In this document: positions 1 through 10,349 of the stretch, in pieces
How positions within the stretch are numbered: the stretch's first letter is position 1
How the letters are laid out: every line of letters starts with the position of its first letter
Origin: Blastomyces gilchristii SLH14081
Taxonomy: Eukaryota > Ascomycota > Eurotiomycetes > Onygenales > Ajellomycetaceae
Direction of reading: 5' to 3'
Assembly (NCBI RefSeq): GCF_000003855.2
Contig: NW_003101662.1
Span: 622,441-686,440 of the forward strand
DNA: 64,000 nucleotides
Notes under the pieces: generated by a model
The model's database searches: none
The model's input: only the letters and a program-made list of their open reading frames with translations
What the model was told of the DNA's origin: nothing
Program-made: the position numbers and the translations under genes

Positions 1-1221
1 CCTCAATGATGCGGAAATTTCAACCTTTCATCAATATTTCCCGCTCAATTTATGTGCGATTGATAATGGGATTTTGAGAAGTACTGTCGAGTGCCTCGTG
101 TTATCAATATCTCCACTTTACCTCAGGCAGCAGCATGTCGAGTCGGCAATAGGTGATATTTTCTATCATCCTAACTTCAGAATATTCTGATTGTTGAGCT
201 TCCACTTGCAGTCAACTGGGAATGTGCGCGATATATACCGAGCATATGTCTACTAGTATGCATGACTCAAGCCAATTTTATCATGTTTCAGGCTTTGCCG
301 TTCGTGAATCTTATACCGACCATTACATGAATAACGGCTGCAGTCCATTTAGGGATACCTAACTCATGGAAAGGCCACGTTCAGTATAATGTCCGGCTCA
401 ATAACGATCAACCCCGTTCGGAAGCCAAAACAAAATTGGATAGGGGAGTCCTCGCATCCCACAGAAACGTCATCGAAGTCGTATATTCATCGAGAAAACG
501 GCTACACGCAGCGGAAGGTCGTATCCGCAAGAGCAACAAAGGGTGAAAAAGTCGTCGCTAACGAGTCTAGGAAGCCATCCCTTTTGAGTACGTATCCTAC
601 ACGTATGGGGGAAGGTAGAGGTCGGCATGGAGAGCCGAAGGACCATATATGTACTTATGTGTACGGAGTACTGGCGCCATACGAGGAGCTAGCTAACTAT
701 AGCTTGGCTGTGGTTAGTGCTTTGTAAAGGTCGAGCTGATCCTCCATAATAATAATGCCCCCTCGTTTGTTTACATGATTGGAGGGGTCATTTCAGTCAA
801 ATACATCTATTTCTCACGTCTGGTCCTTTGTGGGCTGTTGGGCCAGATGCAAGAAGTCCCTTTGCATTATTGACCCTAACAACCTACGGAGGAAATAGTC
901 TCTAGCGACGAAAAATGTAATCAACCTCGTCTATTGGTAAACAAGAACGCTCTTTAGAGATTGGTTCGTCATTTGTTGTAAGCTTCATCTTGCTTGTTTG
1001 GGTGTAACCTCTTGGGGTACGGATTAAATACAAAGCCCTGTTCGGCGCAGTGTTTTTCCAGTCCAAGCAAACCGCCGACCAAAAAAAAAAAAATTTCTCC
1101 AAACGTTATTCAGGAAATTCCGCCAAATAACTCCCACTACTCCGTAGATAGCTTAGATATAACCAGCCAATTCAACCTTCCTTTCTATAACTTCCATTCA
1201 CTTGACACCCAGGCGCAAGGA
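1..1221. other. Intergenic / upstream of URA6-like gene
   Basis: No gene is supported here. An open frame at 389-727 lacks any recognisable domain, has no splice partner and no fungal-type start context, so it is not called. The stretch holds a TACGGAGTA motif (662-670), its reverse complement TACTCCGTA at 1138-1146, and an A-rich tract at 1080-1092 just ahead of the kinase gene. These are the only structured elements seen. Confidence 0.6.
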
Positions 1222-2320
1222 ATGCCGCTCTCTCTCCCTCGTCTGTTCACCAGTGCGCCCCGTCTTGCCTCTGTACGACTCAATCCCTCCCCATCCACCG
1301 CTCGGGCTGCCCGCGTGCACATATTCCCGCACCAACAGCGACCACCCCGCCACTACCAACAACAGACCGCCTCCTTTTCCTCCCGCTCTCAACTCTCTTC
1401 CCCCACCTCCTCCAGCACCACTCCAAACAGACCCCCGCCCCGAAAACCCTCCTCTTCAGAGTTCAAAATCCTCCCCTGCATCATAATCATCCTGATCGGC
1501 AGCGGCTCCTACGCCCTCCTCGTCCAATCGCGCGCTCCGAAAAATGTCGTCCCAGCAGAAGACAGCGACAGCTGAAGCCACAGCAGACTCAATCTCAATC
1601 CCCGCTGAACTCACCCCGCCTCTCTCCTCCACCAATACCACCCCGAAATTCTCCCCGGACGCCGTCACCGTAATCTTCGTCCTCGGCGGCCCGGGTTCAG
1701 GCAAGGGCACCCAATCCGCCAACCTCGTCCGCGATTACGGCTTCACGCACCTGTCTGCAGGCGACCTGCTGCGTGCCGAACAACAACGCGCCGGCTCGCA
1801 ATATGGCGACCTGATCCGCCATCATATTCGCGAGGGCATAATCGTGCCTATGGAGATTACCGTGGCGCTGCTGTCAAACGCTATGTCTGAGACCCTCGAA
1901 CGGGCAAGAGCGGAGAGGGCCCAACTAGAACAAGACCAACAAAAGAACTCCCCATCCAGTCTACCCGCACGTTTCCTCATCGACGGCTTCCCGCGCAAGA
2001 TGGACCAGGCAACCTTCTTCGAGGAGACGGTATGTCCCTCCGCGGCCACACTATTCCTCCGCTGCCCCGAGGACGTCATGCTGGACCGGCTGTTGAAGCG
2101 CGGCGAGACGAGCGGGCGTGACGATGATAACATTGAGTCTATCCGCAAGCGGTTCCGCGTCTTTGAGGAGACGAGTATGCCGGTTATACACCACTATGAG
2201 AAGGAGAGGAAGGTGGTTAGTGTGGAAGCGGTGGGGACTATGGAGGAGGTTTATGCGCGGATTAGGGAGGGTGTGGAGAAGAGGGGGATTACGCGGGTAA
2301 AGGGGTCTGGGGAGAATTGA
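1222..2320 (+). CDS. URA6: UMP/CMP kinase (uridylate kinase, Ura6-like) with N-terminal membrane anchor; apparent frameshift
   Basis: Transfers phosphate from ATP to UMP/CMP in pyrimidine nucleotide synthesis. The intact catalytic frame is 1544-2320 (258 residues). It shows the P-loop GGPGSGKGTQ (about residues 48-57), the NMP-binding stretch LSAGDLLRAEQ, DGFPRKMDQ, and the short LID pattern RGETSGRDDDNIESIRKRF typical of UMP/CMP kinases. Directly upstream, in another frame (1222-1575), lies MPLSLPRLFTSAPR..., rich in Arg/Ser and ending in a hydrophobic segment (ILPCIIIILIGSGSYALLV). From knowledge of the family, filamentous-fungal homologues begin with such a mitochondrial-type leader plus membrane anchor fused to the kinase. 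The two frames are offset by one base at an A5 run (1540-1544). No intron of the right phase fits, so I infer a one-base indel, real or from sequencing. The alternative is translation from ATG 1544 without the anchor. Confidence 0.85.
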
Positions 2321-3527
2321 TTGTGATGGGAAGGGAGAGATATGAATATGGTGACCCTCCCTTTTACGGGGCGATGGGTGGACCGGTTGAAGAACGTGTG
2401 CAAGGGAGTGCGCACGGCTTGATGTTATTATTTATACTGCGGATCTTAAATTCCTTTTTGCGAAGCATGGCGGGTTGAGATGGATATTGATTTTTCTCGC
2501 ACATAGATAGACGGATTTCCCCCCTCAATAATACTCCTACCTTTCGAATTTATTAAAGACATTTCGATCATAGGGGCTCTCTTGGAAACAGCGAGCTCTG
2601 AATGAACGTATGGTGACATTTGCGTAGGGCATTGTCCACGCATGCAACTGATCCTCCACCGTCTTCCGAGTCTCCCAAGAGAAGCTCTGGCGTCGGTTTC
2701 TTAATATCGTGTAGGAACGAACGTTCGAACCCCTTCCCGCAACATAAACGACATTTAATATCTTGTATCCGCTCTGGTTAGGTCCTGCCATTGTCTTGTC
2801 TTCCTACTTCGAAAACCGCAGTCCTTCCTGTCCTAGTCCATCTCCCTCTTGCGGTATTGATATTATTGTATGTAGCTGCATGTGTAAATTACGGTGGGTG
2901 CAGTAAAGATTAGACATGGATATAACTTTTCAAACAGGCCGAAGCAGGGAAAGAAGGGGCATAAGGAGGTAATTTAGACGAACGTCCTAATTTTGCACTT
3001 TTCCCGGTTTGAACCCTTCATGTATAATATTTTATCAATAATCAGATCTATTTTCGTTTTTTCTTTTTGGCCTCGTTTCGTCAATTGCCTTCATAAACGG
3101 AATGTAATACCCACTCCACTCACCCCACGCACTCCGGGAAGTAGATGAACAATAAAAACGAGCAAAAAACAAGACAGCCAGGGTAGTAGGAATCTTTTTT
3201 AAACATAGTTACAAGGGAAACGCGGGGGGGGGGAGGTTTTAAAGAATCTTGATCTCATGTGGCGTAGAAACTTACGGAAAGCGGAGGGGAAAAAGGACCA
3301 TTTCTTGAATAACAGCATTGAAGGAAAACAGGGAGCATTTCATCCGTAATAACAAGCCCAAAGAAAGGGAAGAAAAAGATAAAAAAAAAAAAAAAAGAAA
3401 ACGGAAATGGAATTAGAAAGGAAAGGCAATTAGACGGGAATGCAAGTACCGTACAACAAAGGAAAACCGTCGAGTCAGATAAAAGGAGGAAAATGGAAAA
3501 TGGAAAAAAAATAGAGGAAATCAAAGC
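2321..3527. other. Convergent intergenic region
   Basis: Lies between the convergently transcribed kinase and eIF3m genes. Contains no supported gene. It holds a G10 run near 3223-3233 and an A-rich tract at 3378-3398; both are on the 3' side of the eIF3m gene. Short open frames here are not supported by domain or codon character. Confidence 0.6.
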
Positions 3528-5010
3528 CTAATCCCCCCCACCAACTAGCTCAACCTCCCTCGGCTGCTCCTGCTGGTGCTGTCTCTGATGATGTCCACCG
3601 CCTCCCCTTCTCCTCTCCCCACCTCTCTGCGCGCCACTCTCCGCAGCCGCAGCCGCCGCACTCGCCGCAGCCATCTCCTCCCGCACAAACTTTTCCTTCT
3701 CGGTCCTAACCACGTCCAGGACGTTCTCCAGACTGCGTCTCCAGACCATCAACCGCCCCTGAACCTCCGCCCACTGCTTCTCGCCAAATACCCGGTAGGT
3801 CGCGCGGTGCACGAGGAACTCACCCTTCAGCTGGCTGAGTTTGCCCTCCACAAGCCCTGCGCGGATGGTATCAATGACCCATTTTTCCACATCCTCACGG
3901 GGGATGCGCAGAGCGTTGACAATTGAGTCGTATGGTAATGAGCGGGATGGGGTGGAGGCTGCGAGGCTGGCAAGAGTAAGGAGGCGCATTTTCGTTTGAA
4001 GGATCTCAGCGGATGTAGAGAGGTTATGAATGGTAGATAGAGGTGTGGTTTTTATGCTATCCTCATACGCATCTAGGGTGTCTGCAGCGAAGATTTCAAG
4101 GAGCTCAAAGAGGTGAGGTTCACTTGTTCGTAAGGATTGTATGGCGTCGGAGGCAGTAAGGGGGGTGAAATCAAAGACTGAGGGGGAGGTGAGGGCTGAG
4201 AGCAACGCCCGGAGAGCAAGGTCATGTGCTTCTGTGGAGGAAGCTTCTGAAGGCGGGATCGCCCGTAGAGCAGAGACCAGGTGAGAGTGTGCAAGTTCTT
4301 GGTCACCAGCATCCTTGGCTGCATCAGAAATAGCAATATGGAGGCGTTGGAGATCCTCCTCATCAAGATCCCAGGATTCCAGCCATGTGGGGAGCTGGGT
4401 TTTTAGCTGTGATTTCAGGGCAGAAAATGCAAATAATGAGGGTGCCTGGCGGATGACTGCAAGGATAGCCAGGAAGACATGATAGCGGCCTGTATCCTGT
4501 GGCGCGAGGGTGTTGAAAATTGTAGAAAGGATTGAGATAGCCAGGCTTGAGCCATGCTGTGGGGAGGATGTAAGCGGTTTGGCGAGATATCCACAGATGC
4601 GTGGGAGGAACATGTTGACGGACGAAGATTGGCGGATGAGATGGATGAGAAGATTATAAGCAGCGGTGATTTCTGCATTTGAATTCCACCTGGTCAGCCC
4701 TTATATCCCTAGGTATAAATAAATTAATATAAAAGTCGTTCATCTTACCTTTCTCAGGAGCCGCATTCAAAGCAGGCGCAGCCACAACAATTTTCTTCAG
4801 GACCTCATCTCTCTTTGCCAGAATCTGCTGGCTCTGCGCAGCACTGGGTTCCTCTGTCTGCTCCATCTCCCGCAGGGCATCAAGCGCCGGTGTGATCTCT
4901 GCATTGACGCCCTTTTCAACTTTGCGGATCGCGTCGATGTACTGTGCCAGCTCGTCTGCTAGCTCGGTAAACGTGCCCTCGATAAGGAGGGTGTTGGGTG
5001 CGGGAGCCAT
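3528..5010 (-). CDS. Translation initiation factor eIF3 subunit M (PCI domain)
   Basis: Component of the eIF3 complex that loads mRNA onto the 40S subunit in the cytoplasm. Two exons: complement(join(3528..4672,4749..5010)), 468 residues. The 76-bp intron has donor GTAAGA, a CTGAC branch site and acceptor CAG; this acceptor gives the in-frame join AAPEK-EITAAYNLL expected for the family, whereas a nearby upstream AG breaks the frame. ATG at 5010 starts MAPAPNTLLIEGTF. The helical region ending in ALRIPREDVEKWVIDTIRAG and LVEGKLSQLKGEFLVHRATY is the PCI winged-helix part (about residues 300-390). The tail is Ala-rich, then Arg/Gly/His/Gln-rich. Upstream lies a two-copy minisatellite (5086-5191) in the presumed 5' leader. 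Other PCI proteins (COP9, 26S lid) are less likely given the N-terminal sequence. Confidence 0.93.
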
Positions 5011-5085
5011 CTTGTTGGTATACGGAGATGTAAATGGCTTGATCTGATCTAGGACGAGGGGTAGGGTGGAGGGAGATGAGGTTAG

Positions 5086-5191
5086 CGGTTGGCGGTTGGC
5101 GGTTGAAGGTTGAAGAGTTGATAAAAAGATTTCGTTGGGCGGTTGGCGGTTGGCGGTTGAAGGTTGAAGAGTTGATAAAGATTTCGTTGGG
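5086..5191. repeat. Two-copy 52-54 bp minisatellite in eIF3m leader
   Basis: Copy 1 is 5086-5139 and copy 2 is 5140-5191. Each starts CGGTTGGCGGTTGGCGGTTG and ends GATTTCGTTGGG; they differ in an A-run (A5 versus A3). It sits 76-181 bp upstream of the eIF3m start codon, so on the transcribed strand it is either promoter or 5' UTR. Confidence 0.9.
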
Positions 5192-5927
5192 TGATAAGTT
5201 TTTCGGTGGAGAGCGAGAATTTCACTGTTGTGGGCGGCGGTCTTGGCGAGGATAGTGTATCCTTTTGGCGGCAAAAGCGGGTTGATGGACACACAATACG
5301 GCTGGAAGAAAATCAGGAAAAATTCGATAAAATATAGAAATCTCCAGAGTAGGCTCCAGCAGTCTTGGAGTTTTTATGTGAATGCTCAGTGATATTCTCA
5401 ATTTTTGGCGAAGTATTTTTTTTTTCCTGCTGGAGCTTCACTTCCTTGTTGCTGGCGTCATAGCAGGGATGATCAGCAACTAAACTACCAGCGAAATCTT
5501 TTGACATCTTATTTAGTTTCAAAAATATGAAGAGAGAGCGAGTAAAAAGAATTATACCGTGGAAGTGCTTAACTTTATCGCTACCATTGCTACAGCGGTT
5601 GGTATGTTACATCTGGTCATAAACATGACTACAAAAAAATATCACACAGGGAAAAAGGAGTGCTCACAGTGTTTTGGTGGGGGATTAAGGACTACAGACT
5701 TGAGAAGCAAAGAGAACAAAACAAAAACTTCCTACGGACTACACGCGTTCGTGCCGAGACCCATCTTCTTCTTTCTCTCGTTCTTTCTTTCATTTCGTTC
5801 TTGTCGCTCATATCATCACCGGCAAATAATGAAAGGGCATGATCGACATTTAAAACTCGAATGACACTGTCAATCTGACAGTCACTCAAAACATGACATC
5901 GCCGGCAGTTACGGTCAGACGGGGTGT
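5192..5927. other. Intergenic: eIF3m upstream / DUF7707 downstream
   Basis: Upstream of eIF3m and downstream of the next gene, both on the minus strand. No supported gene. The segment 5770-5820 is CT-rich. Short frames at 5559-5864 carry no recognisable domain. Confidence 0.5.
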
Positions 5928-6764
5928 CTATGCGAACAAGCTGGATGCTGCGATGAACACAGCAATCAGCATGCCCACAGAGGAATCACCTGCCACGCGA
6001 AGCGTTGATGCTGGGTTGCTGGTGACTGCCGGCTCGTTCGTCTTAGTGGGTGTGGTGGTGGTGGGAGTTGCGGTGGATTTAGAAGCGTCCACCTTTTTCC
6101 GACTCGCGGTTGGCACAGGGTCTTTATTCGGAGACTTAAAAGGGTCCAGGGTTCCCATGCATTTCGTTTGCTCCTCCTTGCAGGCTCTTTGGCCACTCAA
6201 GTCATCGGGGTGGTTTTCGATGCATTGCGCATAGGTCTCCGTGCAGAGGAAGAACGGGATCGTGTTTTTGTACTTGGTAAGGTCTGGAGTTGATCCATCG
6301 CCGCAGGTGCAGGTATAGGTCAAATCACTCTACTCGCGAATCAGCTTGATTGCAAAGATCGATAAACATATGGAAAGCAGCACGAATGAAATTGTTGCGT
6401 CAAAATTATAAAAAAAAAAAAAAAAAATAAAAAAAAAAAAAAATAAAAAAAAGAAAAAAAAAAGAGAGAGAGAGAGAGAGAGGGATACACGTACCACGCT
6501 GCACCTGTTGACTGAGGCAAAGCTCTTGCAAACAGAAGGGCAAGCAGCTGTTTGGGCATCACACCAAGCAACTAGACATTACTTTGTTAGCCGCACACGC
6601 CAACAGCGCGCAAAATTGTTTCTGAGTGTCACTGGTTTTCTGAAAGCAAATGATGTGCTGTACTTACGTTTCTGTTCTTTGGAAACAGAATCAGGGTTGA
6701 AGCTTTGGGCGCGGATGCCCGTCACCAGCAGGGAGAGCGAGAAGACAACAGTGGAGAGCAACAT
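5928..6764 (-). CDS. Secreted, GPI-type cell-surface protein with DUF7707-like cysteine domain
   Basis: Three exons, complement(join(5928..6329,6495..6571,6668..6764)), 191 residues. Exon 1 encodes a signal peptide (MLLSTVVFSLSLLVTGIRAQ) followed by SFNPDSVSKEQK. Exons 2 and 3 add AWCDAQTAACPSVC and LTYTCTCGDGSTPDLTKY, TIPFFLCTETYAQCI. This spacing of paired cysteines and the TIPFF.CTE motif match the fungal DUF7707 family, which are small secreted or wall proteins of unknown biochemical role. After it comes a Ser/Thr/Pro-rich stalk (TPTTTTPTKTNE) and a C-terminal hydrophobic tail (SVGMLIAVFIAASSLFA) with small residues before it, as expected for GPI attachment. Intron 1 is GTAAGT...TAG; intron 2 (165 bp) is unusually long and filled with poly-A/T and GA repeat. 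Molecular function unknown. Confidence 0.82.
6408..6482. repeat. A-rich and (GA)n simple repeats within an intron
   Basis: Runs of A broken by single T or G, then (AG)n, all inside the 165-bp second intron of the DUF7707 gene. On the transcribed strand this reads (CT)n followed by T-runs, i.e. a very strong polypyrimidine tract ahead of the acceptor. Confidence 0.9.
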
Positions 6765-8776
6765 TGTCACAGTGTGTGAGCGGCCTCAGCTAACTACAGA
6801 TAGGAACGAAGCGCAACAGAATTTGAAGATGGGTTTCGGCAGAGTCGCGATTGAAGTCGGTCGACTAGAGCAGTATACAGCTAAGGAATATTTTTTTGCC
6901 AATGCGACTAACTGGCTGGGTTTTGCTTGGTTGAGGTTGAGAGCGCGAACTATCTTCAGAACTCTGCGTTCGTTGTTATTGTTGCCCTTGTTGTTGTGGT
7001 GGTGGTGGTAGTTGCTGTGGTGCTCGTTGCCCTGCCGTTGAGCGTGAAGCTGTCAGTTGATGGATCTGCGTGAGGATCTCCATGGGGTTGGGGAGAGCAG
7101 CGGTGATCAGCTTAACTTACATCCAATATCTCAGAGAATAATATGTGCAGTGAATGTACTGTACTGTACCACTATGTAATTGAATGCTGCGCGGAATGGA
7201 TACACAGTGACCGTTGGAGATAAAAGAATCGGAGGAAGAATCAGCGCAATTGCCTGAGGAAGAGCCTTGGAAAGTGCGCAAAAGCCCAAACAGGCAAAAA
7301 TGAAGGTGCGGAAGGAACGGCGCATAAATAACAGCCAACAATTTCCACTGCAGGCGGGCTCCTTCCTACCCAATGGGGATATTTGCAAACTAGCGATGCT
7401 GTTCCCGGTTGGACAGTGACTTGTGCTACCATACAATTTTGTATGGGGCGGGGTGTATCTGCCAATAATATGGATCACGAAGGATATTATTCTGGTTGGC
7501 ACAGTTACACCGCCGGGGCATTCCAAGCTTTTTTTCTCCTCTTTTCATCTTGCCTCAAAGGGACGCTAACAACTAACAACAAAAAACAGGGACGACGAAG
7601 TAATCCTGTTGGAAATGCTCATTTTTTTTTTGGCTGAATACTCTGTACTGTCCCCACCGGTCATCTAACACATTACCCACAGGGTTTCTTTCTTTCTTCA
7701 ATTCAACGAAAACCAACCAATTGCACTCATCAGTAGTATTCCTCCCTCTCCCTCCCTGTCTCGTTGTCCCTTGAGGAAATTGAGCGCGCCAACTTGTCAT
7801 ATGTCATTAGCATGGCTAGCTAGCGTATCCCGGTTAGTTAAGCCATGGTTTCCCCATGCTGGGAAGGACTCACCTTTTCAGCCAATTGGGCTGCTCGTGG
7901 CTTGCTCACCTCATCGTTGGCATATGAGAACGGAGGTGTTATCAGCAATCATGAAACCTCCACGGTTTGTATCATGCCAGCATCCGCCATGCCTTCATAT
8001 CCGCTGTTAATGAAACAGGGGAAAAGAGGCGTTTCCTCCCCCTCGATGTTCGCACATACAGCAGGCTTTTTTTTTTTTTTTTTTTCACTCCTTTGCCTCT
8101 TCAATGGGTCCCTTCAGGCAAATGAAGGCCAGCTAACTTTTATGGCGGGTCCGATAGAGTTATTCTTTAGCGTCCGGTCCGTCCCGCCTATCACTGCTAT
8201 CAGCTTCGATCCAGCGATCTTCTCTCAATTTTGCGCTCTGTGCATTCTGCAGCTCTGCATAAACTCTATTCCAACAACGAAACACGCGGGATACTTGCGG
8301 AAGCGGTCAGCAATGTCTTCTTGCCATAGTACTCCATATTGTGTGTCCGACATGGAAGCTGGCGATCAGTTTTCCCCGCAGAGAAGCAAAGGCAACTGAG
8401 AGAAAAATGTCAATCCATCAGGAATGCTGCCAGCTGGAATGACTAATATATTACTAACAGCCCTAACTCCCGAGCCGAGGTCCAACTGGGCTCTGACAAC
8501 TCTGATAACGGTATCTGGCTTGGCGGAATAGAAAAAGGAGAAGATACAAGAAAACAATAACAGGAAGTAGATGAAAAGCATTCCTGGCTATGATGCGGTT
8601 GATATTCGTTTCCTTCATACGTCTATCTCCAGAAGCGTTCCCAATCTGCCAATTGATCAACAGCTCTCGGCAGCTCCGCTAGGGAATCCGCGCCTCATTC
8701 AGAGGAATCATCCTTCTACCAGGAAAAGGGATAAAGAAATAGATAAATTGAAAAATTGAAAATAAAAACCGCAGCC
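6765..8776. other. Intergenic region, no supported gene
   Basis: Separates two divergently oriented genes and so contains both promoters. Nearest the minus-strand gene are CAAC-type repeats and a (GGT)n run near 6998-7010. A T17 run lies at 8068-8085. Several open frames (7131-7526 minus, 7845-8399 plus) were read through and show no domain, codon bias or splice structure. Confidence 0.55.
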
Positions 8777-9511
8777 ATGTCTTCCTCACCTACACCCATG
8801 GACCATCCGGCCTACGAGGTCCCCGCGGAAACCCTCAACCACTTCCAATCGGACCCCTGGACCTCCAGCTTCCTTAACCTCTCCACCCACACCGCCGTAG
8901 AAACATACTCCAGATCCTCCGACCTTTCAACCGGCGAAGACGCCTTCTTTGCCCACACAATCGGCTCGCCAACCACAATCCCCTACTGCCTGACCCTGCG
9001 CAAGAAGCACCCAGACACACCCCCGACAAAACCGCCATATACGACTTTCCCCCCCCCGGCCACAGGCCCCAACGCACCCAAGACAACCCCAATCCATTCA
9101 AGCAAAGTCGACCTCTTCGCGCTCTTCGCGCTCGGCTCGCCGGGCATAAGCGGCCACCCAAGCACAGCACACGGCGGCGTCGTCGCCACCTTACTTGACG
9201 AAATCATGTCCCTAGCCGTCTCGCTACATATCCCGGGCTACCACGAGAACGAGGGCGTGGAGCGCGCGCGGCTATACACGGCGCAGCTGGATATTAGGTA
9301 CCGGAAACCCGTGCGGGTTCCCGGCATGGCTGTTGTGAAGGCGTGGTGTGTGGCGAGGGAGGGGCGGAAGGTTTTCATGCGCGGACAGCTTGTGCAGGAG
9401 GAAGGGGAGGCTAAGGGGAGGGGGAAGGGCCAGCTTGAATGGGTTAAGAGGAAGATTGTTTGTGCGGAGGCGTATGGGGTTTGGGTGCAGGCAAGGGCGG
9501 GGAAGTTATGA
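8777..9511 (+). CDS. Hotdog-fold thioesterase (4HBT/PaaI-like)
   Basis: Single-exon, 244 residues from ATG 8777 (context GCCATGTC). Predicted acyl-CoA thioesterase of the hotdog superfamily. The diagnostic segment is AHGGVVATLLDEIMSLA at about residues 130-147, where HGG...D/E forms the substrate-binding helix and catalytic pocket. It is followed by TAQLDIRYRKPVRVPGMAVVKAW, the usual beta-strand region of PaaI-type enzymes. The N-terminal part (DHPAYEVPAETLNHFQSDPW) matches fungal members annotated only as thioesterase superfamily proteins. The physiological substrate is not deducible. A second, unrelated-in-sequence thioesterase-like gene lies 0.84 kb downstream on the same strand. The coding strand shifts from C-rich to G-rich third positions partway through. 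Confidence 0.85.
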   Translation: MSSSPTPMDHPAYEVPAETLNHFQSDPWTSSFLNLSTHTAVETYSRSSDLSTGEDAFFAHTIGSPTTIPYCLTLRKKHPDTPPTKPPYTTFPPPATGPNAPKTTPIHSSKVDLFALFALGSPGISGHPSTAHGGVVATLLDEIMSLAVSLHIPGYHENEGVERARLYTAQLDIRYRKPVRVPGMAVVKAWCVAREGRKVFMRGQLVQEEGEAKGRGKGQLEWVKRKIVCAEAYGVWVQARAGKL

Positions 9512-10349
9512 TTCTTACGGTTTTTCTTTTTGGATTTCACTGCATATATATTTATAGAATTATTCTTGTAGGTACTCTTGTAGAACTGGTCTCGAGGGAT
9601 TTGAGGGACGATGAACAAGTTTGTACAGGGGCATAGATAATACGTTACCCTCGCCCTATCCATAGAGGTTACTTGGCGCATTTTATTGGATATTTTCTTT
9701 CTGATCAGATCACGGAGCGAATGCATGCGCCCTGCACTCTTATTACAGCACATAACCTCCTCGAATTCGGCTTCGCAAAAAGACGCAATGAATCAATTAG
9801 TCCGAACTTTCTTTTACAATTTTTACTCTCCTGTTTATACTGTTATCATTACTTCAGGATAGTCTTATGGTCAGGCAAGACAATAATAGCAAGGGCGCAT
9901 AATTACCCGCCGTTGTTCCTGACAGTTTTAAGTTCGTTATCTCGCCCGGTTGACAGTTATTCGGTTGCGGGATGCCGAGGTACTCGGCCAGTCGTTCGCC
10001 AATCAAAAAGCTACGGGGAGAATAATGAGGTAATTGGTTTTTCCCCGTCCTTTTTATATCCCTCCTTGCATATCCATTCATTATTCAAGAGTTCAGATTG
10101 TCTTTTTTTTGAGCAATAGATTTCCGGTTCGGTATTTTATTTTGCATTGAGTTTGGCACATACAGCCAATCACTAACCCACATGTTGAGGAAAGAATAGG
10201 TGGGAGGTATACATACATACACGCTGCACAGTTTGATTTTGTACTGCATTTTCGTGAGAGAGAGAGAGAGAGAGAGAGTCTGGGATAGGTTTTAATCGTC
10301 TCAAGAAACCAAATTGAATTCAGAGATATTAAATTAAATAAACGCAACA
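9512..10349. other. Intergenic between the two thioesterase-type genes
   Basis: Same-strand spacer of 0.84 kb. Contains a (GA)12 microsatellite at 10255-10278 about 70 bp upstream of the next start codon, on the coding strand. No gene seen. Confidence 0.6.

Noticed and set aside
389..727. 112-codon open frame near the window start
   Set aside because: No domain, no codon character and no splice partner.
1546..1586. A 41-bp intron that might repair the URA6 frame
   Set aside because: Joining at these sites gives the wrong phase for the kinase frame and the intron would be unusually short; other GT/AG pairs here also fail.
2700..2745. GGTTCGAAC B-box-like word on the minus strand
   Set aside because: No T-stem complementarity and no A-box at a suitable distance.
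5086..5191. Direct repeats that might suggest a CRISPR-like array
   Set aside because: Only two adjacent copies without spacers, in a eukaryotic genome; a minisatellite.
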